From IMG/VR virus record IMGVR_UViG_3300047564_004565, positions 1 through 20,215 of that record: 20,215 nt of DNA; one strand, 5' to 3'. This stretch comes from a virus. A program made the position numbers and the translations under genes. The notes under the pieces were generated by a model, which saw only the letters and a program-made list of their open reading frames with translations, was not told the DNA's origin and did not search any database. Positions within the stretch are counted from its first letter, which is position 1. Each line of letters begins with the position of its first letter. Of the stretch, positions 10,701 to 15,593 are shown one piece after another.

Positions 10701-12321
10701 CTATTCTTTCACCTTCTTGAAACGAACCGTAAATGATATCAACATCAAATACTTCAGATAAATTACCGAATTCCGAAGTTCCGTCTAATGCACCTGTATG
10801 CGCTAAAATCTGAGCCAGAGCACCGGATGCTTCTCCATAAAGATACAACCCTTCTCTGATGTCTCTTCCACGTATAGCTTCCGGGGTACCTGTTAAAACA
10901 TCGCCAGTAAAATCAGTTCTCTGACCATTAGTAAAGATTAAAAATCTCGGCAAGTCTACCACGCAGGTTGGGATTCCGGTGAACCCTGAACCTCTACTAG
11001 TGATAGTAAGTGTATCGATGCTGCCATCTATTTGATTTACAGTTGCAGTTCCAAAAGCGTTACTTCCTCCTCCGCCTACGAATCTCACTGATACTAGTGT
11101 ATAACCTGTACCTGCACCTCCTTCATCAATCTCGACACTGTTAACGTTGAATGTGGTATTAAATGTAGCACCACTACCTGGTGTTGAACCACCATTGGAA
11201 TTTGTTGCAGTGGTGCTTAATCTAACCGAACCACTTATAACGCTGCCAGGGATTACTCTGTATTTTCCTGCGCTCAACTGCTTTATAGATAAAATTGGCC
11301 CTCTTCCGCCGCTGCCTTCGAATGCATCTACATCTAATACTTCATACCTTGCCTGAAGACCTGTACCGCCAGATACTGTTAGTATGTCACCGATGGCATA
11401 GTTAGCACCGCCAAAATGTATAGAAATTTCATCTATGCTTACAAAAGTCGTACCCAAAAATCCCGAACCAGACAGGGGAGAAGTGCTAATATCAGTTAGA
11501 TAACAAAAGTTAGCTCCGTCGTTATATGTTAGAACTTTTTTGTAAGGTCCTATTTCTAATGGACTTTCGTTAATAATCTCTTCGGCTCGTTTTAATGCAG
11601 CTTCTATAGTTCTATATGCATATGCTAATGCTCTTCCTTGCAATGCGTTCGATACACCAACTCTAGAATCTTCTCCAGAAGTTGCAACATATAAGTTTGC
11701 TACACTGCCGAATGCAGACGCATCTACATATCTTTTAGTAGCTGCGATCAGTCCGTTATAAGTTTCGTCGTCGTCTGGTTCGGGGTCTCTAGATAAAATT
11801 AATGGACCGGTCATTCTACCAAACGCTGAAGTAGGTTGACCACCATCTGGATCTATAGCTTCCACGCCCGCTAGAGATATTTTTGTATCAACATATCCTT
11901 TATTAGCAGCCTCGTCGCTGGTCACAGGAGTTGCAAGATCTTGAATACGGAATTGAGTATTGGCTGATTGCGCTGAAAGATTACCACCTAATTGTGGATT
12001 TTTATCTCCGGATATGGAAGAAAATAGCGAGGATATAGATATAGATGAAGGAGTATTATTGATACTAACACCATTACCCCCAACAATAGATTTAAAAACT
12101 ACCTGTCCGCCCCCTTCTTCACTAACAGCCAGTACTCTATTATCTTGTCCTTGAAATGAATTTGGTGTTTGATCTAGCCCTGTAAAGGACAATCTTTCAC
12201 CTAGTCCCAATGAACCGTAGAGTTCTCTAAAATTATCATTAACTTTTCGGAACGCATCGCGGATACTATCGCCGGTGCCGTCATTGCCTAGTGTACCAAT
12301 ATCTATCGAGTTTCTTGCCAT
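4738..12321 (-). CDS. Giant multidomain tail-fibre protein (2527 aa)
   Basis: This is the largest protein in the window and probably the main long fibre or a baseplate appendage. Residues 1-37 hold the clearest copy of the docking module (IGTLGNDGTGDSIRDAFRKV, then NDNFRELY). DEAANKGYVD-type fibre motifs follow. At about 540-590 there is a pectin-lyase/beta-helix-like stretch (VFIESGIYEENLPIKIPQNV). Later come repeated beta domains of two kinds: HGL.(A/S)G...F...G..LPSGI...YYV at about 1050 and 1490, and I.(V/I)SG(F/I).GG...LNG..TV at about 800, 1610 and 2130. Around 1970-2020 lies YKIVNLADPENPQDAVNLR, a common phage-fibre motif. The C-terminal 130 residues (SADLAEYYEGDREYEVGTVL, VAGIISDNAGYVMN) resemble the G2-peptidase/self-cleaving C-terminal domains of phage appendages. 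Whether it cleaves is unknown. The ATG at 12321 has a TTAGGA site. Confidence 0.85.
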   Translation of the reverse strand: MARNSIDIGTLGNDGTGDSIRDAFRKVNDNFRELYGSLGLGERLSFTGLDQTPNSFQGQDNRVLAVSEEGGGQVVFKSIVGGNGVSINNTPSSISISSLFSSISGDKNPQLGGNLSAQSANTQFRIQDLATPVTSDEAANKGYVDTKISLAGVEAIDPDGGQPTSAFGRMTGPLILSRDPEPDDDETYNGLIAATKRYVDASAFGSVANLYVATSGEDSRVGVSNALQGRALAYAYRTIEAALKRAEEIINESPLEIGPYKKVLTYNDGANFCYLTDISTSPLSGSGFLGTTFVSIDEISIHFGGANYAIGDILTVSGGTGLQARYEVLDVDAFEGSGGRGPILSIKQLSAGKYRVIPGSVISGSVRLSTTATNSNGGSTPGSGATFNTTFNVNSVEIDEGGAGTGYTLVSVRFVGGGGSNAFGTATVNQIDGSIDTLTITSRGSGFTGIPTCVVDLPRFLIFTNGQRTDFTGDVLTGTPEAIRGRDIREGLYLYGEASGALAQILAHTGALDGTSEFGNLSEVFDVDIIYGSFQEGERIAYGDITRNVQISVFIESGIYEENLPIKIPQNVAVIGDEFRRTIIRPKLGFSTSPWALINFRRDRSIDSLVTSDRLFGYHYLENSDSPIYPIVNNKGSFNSAAELLSRNKLFLQTEVVSWIDYQIEENLAPFTSSFSYNSEICKRDVGLIIDSMIYDLKYGGYNRTVSAALKYRDPYNESAALAISSQLDETLAAIERLEYLVQRIIQNIELDESQIYSTATQIADAAYQAERGAGALPRSISAASQANPVRLTFTAAHGYADKEKIDISGIAGGSMTNLNGNTYYVKTVANQPTRIDLYTDFNLTTSVNGAGFTAYVPGSGGTVTPQGGAVGILIDVLLDIIENSPSNLPKNNDELDVFLCNDAVILRAMTMQGHGGFALVLDPEGQILAKSPYAQEGAVFSKSTGYKKFGGGMFVDGFTGNLQFRITNAITSTRLAISGLIRPPQLPCSFIVNDEVYRINYLRQYIFDPAGSTAQFELDETTPFSLTYGALAFTFTNPSNIATVNKTGHGLQSGATIRFALGAGGVLPSGITAGQDYYVLLGGKTANTFRFSDEPDGDPVEITSTGSGTLNYERIYEVLMPGNRSMLSNDFTQVNDLGYGLIATNGGLTEAVSMFTYYCHVSYYSINGGQIRSIGGSSSHGNFALVAEGADPLEVPTPVSLYHKLSQRFTVVTTPSQYSNRKASTAIYGYYEDYNPLNGSELEINHNGALVKYSISTVEIVNAATKFTKLNISSSGGLQFSVPNGAICTIRQNSYVVLTGDVVDVATRPSTALKLADSNDIYRVLDFSAYDSAYDGDTFTITGISIANPGVITTDIAHRQQIGYKVKIIKATSGATVPESIDADVDPDFATEYYITSVPSDYTFTISAVDGGTPVNTSADVITLSGTVYMIPFGLALTQLRENYNYVDVGAYISQPYSTPSSLVTYTVTPGTPGVFNKVAHGLTAGTMLKFNSSGTGSSLPSGIGSIDSYYWVVSQDLAADSFKVSNEPPIDSTLIGVGGTLSGTTITGLACTENIAAGDRLVSRPNITSVSGVSTATLATLTFIKQPRPPYLANQSITVSGFGGGGTSLNGTKTVISCTTTTVTYANSTIVASASGGTITVVATGSLGTDPTVLTIVSETSITIDSTSPSNGTVVFNIEKPELNVSTTGVGTQVYGTLIGGQNSTTLAVGDLSILDAQRVNNGIAAGTEYEFVYQGTTYQITNYQSKASLGTLYGLITVSPAFDISPISFDSQITLKAGIPVYSSFALGTLTIRISLTRVTSHDLLDIGTGSYADTNYPNEIYGQAVNSIDSVPLAATSIDEEGNAVTRAQTQERGSGRVFFVTTDQFGNFSVGPYFRVDQGTGSVTFAASLALSNLDGLGFKRGATIAEFSTDDNMADPQQDTVPTESAIVGYIERRLGTRAASGAAVAAESRIPNNTGGFLALSGILDWEGPDNLKMSNYKIVNLADPENPQDAVNLRSLTISNIDDFDLDNIRGGDLAIFTGAESIITNAEISSGGDITLSLDSTAHSVTLNVQNDKIVNSQINSAAAIDQSKLSLNNAYATSVASILSVSATGTGSVVTLSFASTTTAVFTAGQKIIVSGFAAGTPSYNGIYTVSTCTATQITYAGTKTGSESGGSVTALKGISGFDSSQFDVTNGWASLKTNGIPTGKLQQITTKTALANNSAGTDNVAAVAFTTIVEEGGAILKSQYSSLGFLRKTGAGASDYGMIAGTDLATGSTVAVRSSGGNIAFSDVTANRLLLNNDAVTPVAQTILDLTGAGTGGYTQLYGYNGSGASVGAIFVGDGTVANDKKTLYYNESHIFYTQNGLSNAPITCGNVTSTGTVSVYSLSAGNTGSTATVSGTWTLNAGARFQATYSADLAEYYEGDREYEVGTVLVFGGDKEVTVSTKERDHRVAGIISDNAGYVMNGACPGYKNLIALQGRVPCKVVGKVNKGDLMVTSNIPGVAVSAKGSASSGTILGKALADYDSDHIGTIELAVGRA

Positions 12322-12350
12322 AATAATTCCTAAGAATATGAATTTCTAAG

Positions 12351-12356
12351 TATTTA
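12351..12356 (-). promoter_or_regulatory. Late-promoter-like TAAATA for the fibre operon
   Basis: The minus strand reads GGGCTAAATAC, 29 nt before the giant fibre ATG. A start about 6 nt downstream would leave a leader of roughly 24 nt containing the TTAGGA ribosome site. No other such motif lies between the next three fibre genes, so they are probably co-transcribed from here. Confidence 0.55.
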
Positions 12357-12380
12357 GCCCAAAATTCTGTAAGCCTAATG

Positions 12381-12386
12381 TAAATA
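12381..12386 (+). promoter_or_regulatory. TAAATA 4 nt before the zinc-finger-like gene
   Basis: The plus strand reads TGTAAATACTTGATG. The motif ends 4 nt before the ATG at 12391, leaving no room for a Shine-Dalgarno site. If it works like a T4 late promoter, the transcript starts at or just inside the start codon. It is divergent from the fibre-operon motif 24 bp away. Confidence 0.35.
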
Positions 12387-12390
12387 CTTG

Positions 12391-12678
12391 ATGTTTCTAA
12401 AAACAGAAATTGAATCTACAGAATATGTTCGAGTCAGCAAGTTAGGCAAAGAACATAGGTATAAAAGAAAAAAGACCTTAGCGGTCTTTAGATGTGATAA
12501 CTGTGATCAAATTTTTAAGAGAGAACTTAAAAAAATACACAGTAAAAGATTAAGTAACAATTATTTTCATTGTTGTTCAAACTGCGATGCAAAGAAATTT
12601 GCTCAACGAAAAGGAGTGGAGCGAAAGAAAATATGGGATATGCCAGCTAGTTTAGAGTGGCCAGTGTCTAAATTCTAA
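12391..12678 (+). CDS. Small Cys-rich, zinc-finger-like protein
   Basis: This 95-aa basic protein is one of only two plus-strand genes in the window. The N-terminal third is Lys/Arg-rich (KLGKEHRYKRKK), followed by FRCDNCDQIF (Cys 35 and 38) and HCCSNC (Cys 61, 62, 65). Two CxxC pairs spaced about 23 residues apart suggest a treble-clef or zinc-ribbon fold. Small proteins of this kind occur in T4-like phages without known function; nucleic-acid binding is a guess. The start is uncertain: ATG at 12391 or TTG at 12388, neither with a Shine-Dalgarno site. The 3' end overlaps the iscA-like gene tail to tail by 11 nt. Part of the gene doubles as a minus-strand terminator (12461-12489). Confidence 0.7.
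   Translation: MFLKTEIESTEYVRVSKLGKEHRYKRKKTLAVFRCDNCDQIFKRELKKIHSKRLSNNYFHCCSNCDAKKFAQRKGVERKKIWDMPASLEWPVSKF
12461..12489 (-). terminator. Intrinsic terminator of the sod-iscU-iscA operon, antisense in a gene
   Basis: Read on the minus strand, a 7-bp stem (AAAGACC / GGTCTTT) with a 5-nt loop is followed by TTTCTTTTAT, giving a U-rich run directly after the stem. It lies about 180 nt past the iscA-like stop, inside the coding sequence of the plus-strand zinc-finger gene. On the plus strand no T run follows the stem, so it should act in one direction only. Confidence 0.6.
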
Positions 12679-12988
12679 AACTTTCGCCGCAGCCACAGCG
12701 GTCTCGTTCGTTAGGATTAATAAAATCAAAACCTTCGTTTAAGCCTTTTTTTAGCCAATCCATAGTCAAACCGTTTAGATAAGGCATAGCTTTAGGATCT
12801 ACGAATATATGTATCCCTTCGCTAACAAAGCTAAGATCTTCCTGTATAGGATTGTCGACGTATTCTATAGTATATGCAAGTCCGCTACAGCCTGTGGTTT
12901 TTACACCGATTTTAATTCCGTGTCCTTTGCCTCTATGTTCTAGATGATGTTTTACTTTGTTAGCTGCTAACGGTGTTAGTGATATCAT
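12668..12988 (-). CDS. iscA: A-type Fe-S carrier, IscA/ErpA-like
   Basis: This 106-aa protein belongs to the HesB/IscA family, which receives [2Fe-2S] or [4Fe-4S] clusters or iron and passes them to apo-proteins. All three cluster-binding cysteines are present: Cys34 in TTGCSGLAY, and Cys98 and Cys100 in the C-terminal CGCGESF. Length and the GLNEGFDFINPN motif are typical of the family. Its ATG lies 29 nt inside the end of iscU and has no good Shine-Dalgarno, so translation is probably coupled to iscU. IscA versus ErpA cannot be settled by eye; the neighbouring iscU favours IscA. It is the last gene of the redox/Fe-S operon. No iscS, hscA/hscB or fdx is present in the window, so sulfur would have to come from the host. 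Confidence 0.92.
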   Translation of the reverse strand: MISLTPLAANKVKHHLEHRGKGHGIKIGVKTTGCSGLAYTIEYVDNPIQEDLSFVSEGIHIFVDPKAMPYLNGLTMDWLKKGLNEGFDFINPNERDRCGCGESFRI

Positions 12989-13364
12989 GTTTGGCTTTAT
13001 AATCAGCTACTGCGGCTTTGATCGCATCTTCGGCTAGAATACTACAGTGTATTTTAACTGGCGGCAAGGCTAGCTCTTCGGCGATAGCGGAGTTTTTAAT
13101 TGTTCCTGCTTCGTCGAGGGTTTTTCCTTTGAGCCATTCTGTAACGAGGCTCGAGCTTGCGATAGCCGATCCGCAGCCATACGTTTTAAATTTTGCATCT
13201 GTAATAATACCTGTATCATCATCGACCTTAATCTGTAGTTTCATAACATCTCCGCAGGCAGGAGCACCAACCATACCGGTGCCCACCTCCGGATCATTCT
13301 TATCAAAGCTACCCACGTTACGAGGGTTCTCGTAGTGGTCAATAACTCTGTCAGAATATGCCAT
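12960..13364 (-). CDS. iscU: Fe-S cluster scaffold protein IscU
   Basis: IscU assembles [2Fe-2S] clusters from iron and IscS-donated sulfur in the cytoplasm. The 134-aa protein is nearly collinear with bacterial IscU: the N-terminus MAYSDRVIDHYENPRNVGSF, GAPACGDV with Cys37 and Asp39, YGCGSA with Cys64, and LPPVKIHCSILAEDAI with the HscA-binding LPPVK and His106/Cys107. One extra residue (DDDTG) shifts the later numbering by one from E. coli. All active residues are intact. The sequence is much closer to beta/gammaproteobacterial IscU than to SufU or NifU, which suggests acquisition from such a host. AAGGAG lies 9 nt before the ATG, just after the stop of the 39-aa peptide gene. It overlaps the iscA-like gene by 29 nt. 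Confidence 0.95.
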   Translation of the reverse strand: MAYSDRVIDHYENPRNVGSFDKNDPEVGTGMVGAPACGDVMKLQIKVDDDTGIITDAKFKTYGCGSAIASSSLVTEWLKGKTLDEAGTIKNSAIAEELALPPVKIHCSILAEDAIKAAVADYKAKHDITNTVSS

Positions 13365-13373
13365 ACTATCTCC

Positions 13374-13493
13374 TTATTGTTTCTTAGCAATCATTGCCTG
13401 AATTTTTTCCTGTACGATCTTAGCCCAAAATGGCTGTGGAAAATTCCATCCAATAAATGCCCCGACTGCTACCCATAATAGTGTATCTAACAT
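13374..13493 (-). CDS. 39-aa single-pass membrane peptide
   Basis: This short ORF encodes MLDTLLWVAVGAFIGWNFPQ followed by PFWAKIVQEKIQAMIAKKQ. Residues 3-17 are hydrophobic enough for one membrane segment, and the rest is an amphipathic Lys-rich tail. The ATG at 13493 has an AAGGAG site formed by the last codons of the superoxide dismutase gene, whose stop is 1 nt away. The stop is followed at once by the iscU ribosome site, so the peptide is embedded in the sod-iscU-iscA operon. Spacing, signals and a clean frame make it a real gene. The function is unknown. Confidence 0.8.
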   Translation of the reverse strand: MLDTLLWVAVGAFIGWNFPQPFWAKIVQEKIQAMIAKKQ

Positions 13494-13494
13494 T

Positions 13495-14052
13495 TTACGC
13501 TCCTTGTAAACGGATATCAACAACTTCCCAGTTGATGATTCTCCATATATTATTTAAGTACTTTGCTTTGTCTTGTTGATAATCCAGTGCCCAAGCGTGT
13601 TCCCAAGCATCTATCAACAGAGCAATTTTCATATTCTTTTTATATTCGTGATTATGTATTGTGTGCAGTTTGCCGGAGGTATCCATATAGATCCAATTGG
13701 ATCCTTGAGCGGCCATGAACTCTTTTTCAAAAGCCTCTTTAAACTTTTCAAAATTTCCATAATTATCTTCGATTAGGGTCTTACTGATCCCCTCTGGTTT
13801 ATTAGCAGCTCTAGGTGGGGTAAGATTAGCAAAGAAAATATTATGTAACATAGCACCACCGTAGTTAAAATCCGGGTCGCCTTCACCTTTGTTGTAACGT
13901 TCAGAGTATTTGGCAGCTAATCCGTCGTAATGATATTTAACGGTATCTTCGCTCATCACAGGCTCTAACTCGTTTTTATCAAACTTGAGTTTATCTTGAC
14001 GGATTTCGCTCTTGTCTTTGTTTTCTGTTATACTTTTAATAAAATGTAGCAT
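13495..14052 (-). CDS. Iron/manganese-type superoxide dismutase
   Basis: This protein is predicted to convert superoxide to oxygen and peroxide. It matches the Fe/Mn SOD fold along its length: LEPVMSEDTVKYHYDGLAAKY at the N-terminal hairpin (split here as LEPVMSED and TVKYHYDG), GGAMLHNIFF, LIDAWEHAWALDY and NNIWRIINWEVV at the end. Counting from the ATG at 14058, metal ligands are His43, His72, Asp150 and His154. Some second-shell residues differ: His30 of E. coli MnSOD is replaced by Leu, and the Gln146 position looks like His137. There is no signal peptide, so it should act in the cytoplasm. I prefer the ATG at 14052 (MLHFIK) because a TAAATA ends 5 nt before it; the ATG at 14058 overlaps that motif. 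No Shine-Dalgarno site is seen. Confidence 0.88.
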   Translation of the reverse strand: MLHFIKSITENKDKSEIRQDKLKFDKNELEPVMSEDTVKYHYDGLAAKYSERYNKGEGDPDFNYGGAMLHNIFFANLTPPRAANKPEGISKTLIEDNYGNFEKFKEAFEKEFMAAQGSNWIYMDTSGKLHTIHNHEYKKNMKIALLIDAWEHAWALDYQQDKAKYLNNIWRIINWEVVDIRLQGA

Positions 14053-14057
14053 ATGCA

Positions 14058-14063
14058 TATTTA
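14058..14063 (-). promoter_or_regulatory. TAAATA for the sod-iscU-iscA operon
   Basis: The minus strand reads GGTAAATATGCATATG. The motif ends 5 nt before the ATG at 14052, so a T4-late-like start would fall on that start codon. It is arranged back to back with a plus-strand TAAATA 6 bp away. Confidence 0.5.
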
Positions 14064-14069
14064 CCGTGC

Positions 14070-14075
14070 TAAATA
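14070..14075 (+). promoter_or_regulatory. TAAATA for the dockerin-like gene
   Basis: The plus strand reads GTGCTAAATAAACC, 20 nt before the ATG at 14096. An AAGGAG ribosome site follows at 14082-14087. The 8-mer GCTAAATA is identical to that at the fibre operon. Confidence 0.55.
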
Positions 14076-14095
14076 AACCACAAGGAGAAAAACCT

Positions 14096-14404
14096 ATGGA
14101 AATCGTACTTCTAGCAATCGCCGCAGTGGTAATTGGTGCTTTTGTTTATTACAATCGTTCTTCAAAAGGACTCGATGTAAACAATGATGGCAAAGTTGAC
14201 GCTGCTGATGCCAAGGCTGCTGTTCAAAATGTCGTTGAGGGTGTAAAAGCCACCGCCGATGTTAACAAGGACGGAAAAGTTGATTCTGCAGATGTAGCAG
14301 TGGTAAAAGAAAAGGTCAAGACAGTTGCCAAAAAGACAACAGCCAAGGCCAAAGAAACTGTTACGAAAGCAACAACTCGCGGTCGCAAGCCAAAGGCTCA
14401 ATAA
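14096..14404 (+). CDS. Membrane-anchored dockerin/EF-hand-like protein
   Basis: This 102-aa protein has a hydrophobic N-terminal segment (residues 3-19, MEIVLLAIAAVVIGAFVYY) without a clear cleavage site, so it is probably anchored. Two calcium-binding loops of the type I dockerin kind follow: DVNNDGKVDAAD (27-38) and DVNKDGKVDSAD (55-66), each with Asp/Asn at loop positions 1, 3, 5, 9 and 12. The last 30 residues are Lys/Thr/Ala-rich like a histone tail (KKTTAKAKETVTKATTRGRK). In cellulosomes paired loops of this kind bind cohesins; no cohesin is seen here. Calcium binding is a strong inference and its role is unknown. AAGGAG lies 8 nt before the ATG. The gene converges with uvsE, overlapping its end by 44 nt. 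Confidence 0.85.
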   Translation: MEIVLLAIAAVVIGAFVYYNRSSKGLDVNNDGKVDAADAKAAVQNVVEGVKATADVNKDGKVDSADVAVVKEKVKTVAKKTTAKAKETVTKATTRGRKPKAQ

Positions 14405-15419
14405 TCTTTTGAGCCTCTTCGTAAAGTGCAAATGAAGCTAGATTCTTAGCTTTGCTTTCGCACATTATATCGAAGTCATCCCTAAAACTCAGTGCCCATT
14501 GATTCGCTGCTGTATTCCAGTAGAAGTTTGAATGCGCTCTGAGTTTTGCTTTTTTGTGTCCGGATTCTAGTAGCGTCCGAAGATCGGGACGGATGTGTCT
14601 GGGATGGTCATTAAGATGCTCTTCCCGTGAAACACTATAATGTATGACAGGACGCACACCACGCCAGCTATCAATAATCCTTTTAACACGGTCGTCATTC
14701 GCATTTATATATTCTCCTGTGTGTATCCAATGATGGTGTATGTCTAATACTAGAGCACAATGATCGACTAGTTCTAGGCTAGAATCAATACCCCAACTAA
14801 TTTCGTCGTTCTCAATAGTTAGTGTATTGCGAGCCTCTGGAGTCATGCGAGCCAACGCAGCAACGATTCCCATTGGGCCTTGTCTACCTGCGATATGAAC
14901 GTTGATTTTAAAGTCTTGAAACGTTCGGCCAAATCCCATCCAGCGAGCCATGTCCACATGATATTCAAACTCCTCTATACTTCTATTTACAATATCTGGA
15001 TTATCGCTAGCAAGGACAGTAAACTGCCCAGGATGAAAACTAAGGCGAACACCCCTCTTGCGAGCCAAATCCCCCACGGCTCGAAATGCTGTTTCACAAT
15101 AGGCTCGGACATCGGAAGTCCGCCAAAACCAACTCCAAGTTGGCTCAGTGTACACAGGAAGGATATCGCTGCTGAGTCGTACCATTCTAAGATTTTCATC
15201 TAGTTCTCCTACTCGTTCCACAAGCAAGCGGCACGATTCAATGTTCTGTTCCATAAGGGACCAGAGTTTTTCAGTAGCCACGTCCTTAGTCTGTCTATTT
15301 AACCAGGCTACGGTGGTACTACCGGTATTGTATTTTTTACAATCATCTTTGGGTTTAATGCCGTCTACTTGATCGGAACGGTCGATCCATTTGCAGGCAA
15401 AGCCAATACGCTTGATCAT
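14361..15419 (-). CDS. uvsE: UV damage endonuclease UvsE/UVDE
   Basis: UVDE enzymes nick DNA just 5' of UV photoproducts and some other lesions and so start excision repair. The 352-aa protein has the family's TIM-barrel motifs in order: RIGFACKW at the start, NIESCRLLVE (59-68), RLSSDILP (81-88), LSFHPGQF (126-133, metal His129), TIENDE (201-206, Glu203), LVLDIHHHWIH (223-233, Asp226 and nearby His), and PVIHYS (257-262). Length is within the usual range. The start ATG at 15419 directly follows the stop of the 55-aa ORF (TAAATGA, no Shine-Dalgarno), suggesting translational coupling. The gene is probably driven by the sigma70-like promoter at 15594-15622 and thus expressed early. The 3' end overlaps the convergent dockerin-like gene. 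Confidence 0.93.
   Translation of the reverse strand: MIKRIGFACKWIDRSDQVDGIKPKDDCKKYNTGSTTVAWLNRQTKDVATEKLWSLMEQNIESCRLLVERVGELDENLRMVRLSSDILPVYTEPTWSWFWRTSDVRAYCETAFRAVGDLARKRGVRLSFHPGQFTVLASDNPDIVNRSIEEFEYHVDMARWMGFGRTFQDFKINVHIAGRQGPMGIVAALARMTPEARNTLTIENDEISWGIDSSLELVDHCALVLDIHHHWIHTGEYINANDDRVKRIIDSWRGVRPVIHYSVSREEHLNDHPRHIRPDLRTLLESGHKKAKLRAHSNFYWNTAANQWALSFRDDFDIMCESKAKNLASFALYEEAQKIIEPLACDRELLLS
14394..14416. repeat. 8-bp stem-loop at the dockerin-like/uvsE junction
   Basis: AGGCTCAA (14394-14401) pairs with TTGAGCCT (14409-14416) across a 7-nt loop that contains the dockerin-like gene's TAA stop. Neither strand has a strong U-run after the stem. It may mark or protect a 3' end rather than act as a classical intrinsic terminator. 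Confidence 0.45.
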
Positions 15420-15587
15420 TTAATGTACCGCTTTCTTAGCATCTACTTCGCACTCAACTACCCAATTATTAAATTCGGTAAATTTGTTTACTTCAACTCC
15501 TAGTCCAACGGCTTCATTTACAAAGTGCTGCAGAAGTGCATTATAAAGCTCGTCGGGCATTGTGTTTTTATCAAATTTAATTTTCAT
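15420..15587 (-). CDS. 55-aa acidic ORF upstream of uvsE
   Basis: The ORF encodes a 55-residue protein beginning MKIKFDKNTMPDELYNALLQ and ending CEVDAKKAVH. It is soluble, mildly acidic, with no recognisable motif; the composition suggests a small alpha/beta fold. The stop and uvsE start share the string TAAATGA, so the two are coupled. There is no Shine-Dalgarno site. Instead a near-consensus sigma70 promoter has its -10 hexamer 6 nt before the ATG, which predicts a transcript starting at the start codon. Function unknown. Confidence 0.7.
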   Translation of the reverse strand: MKIKFDKNTMPDELYNALLQHFVNEAVGLGVEVNKFTEFNNWVVECEVDAKKAVH

Positions 15588-15593
15588 AATACA

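Noticed and set aside
14012-14095. Longer N-terminus for the dockerin-like protein starting at 14012
   Set aside because: It would run back through the promoter motif and across the sod start; the ATG at 14096 has AAGGAG at proper spacing.
14162-14431. Minus-strand Cys/Phe-rich 89-codon ORF
   Set aside because: Antisense to the dockerin-like gene, whose repeats and tail give a far better protein.
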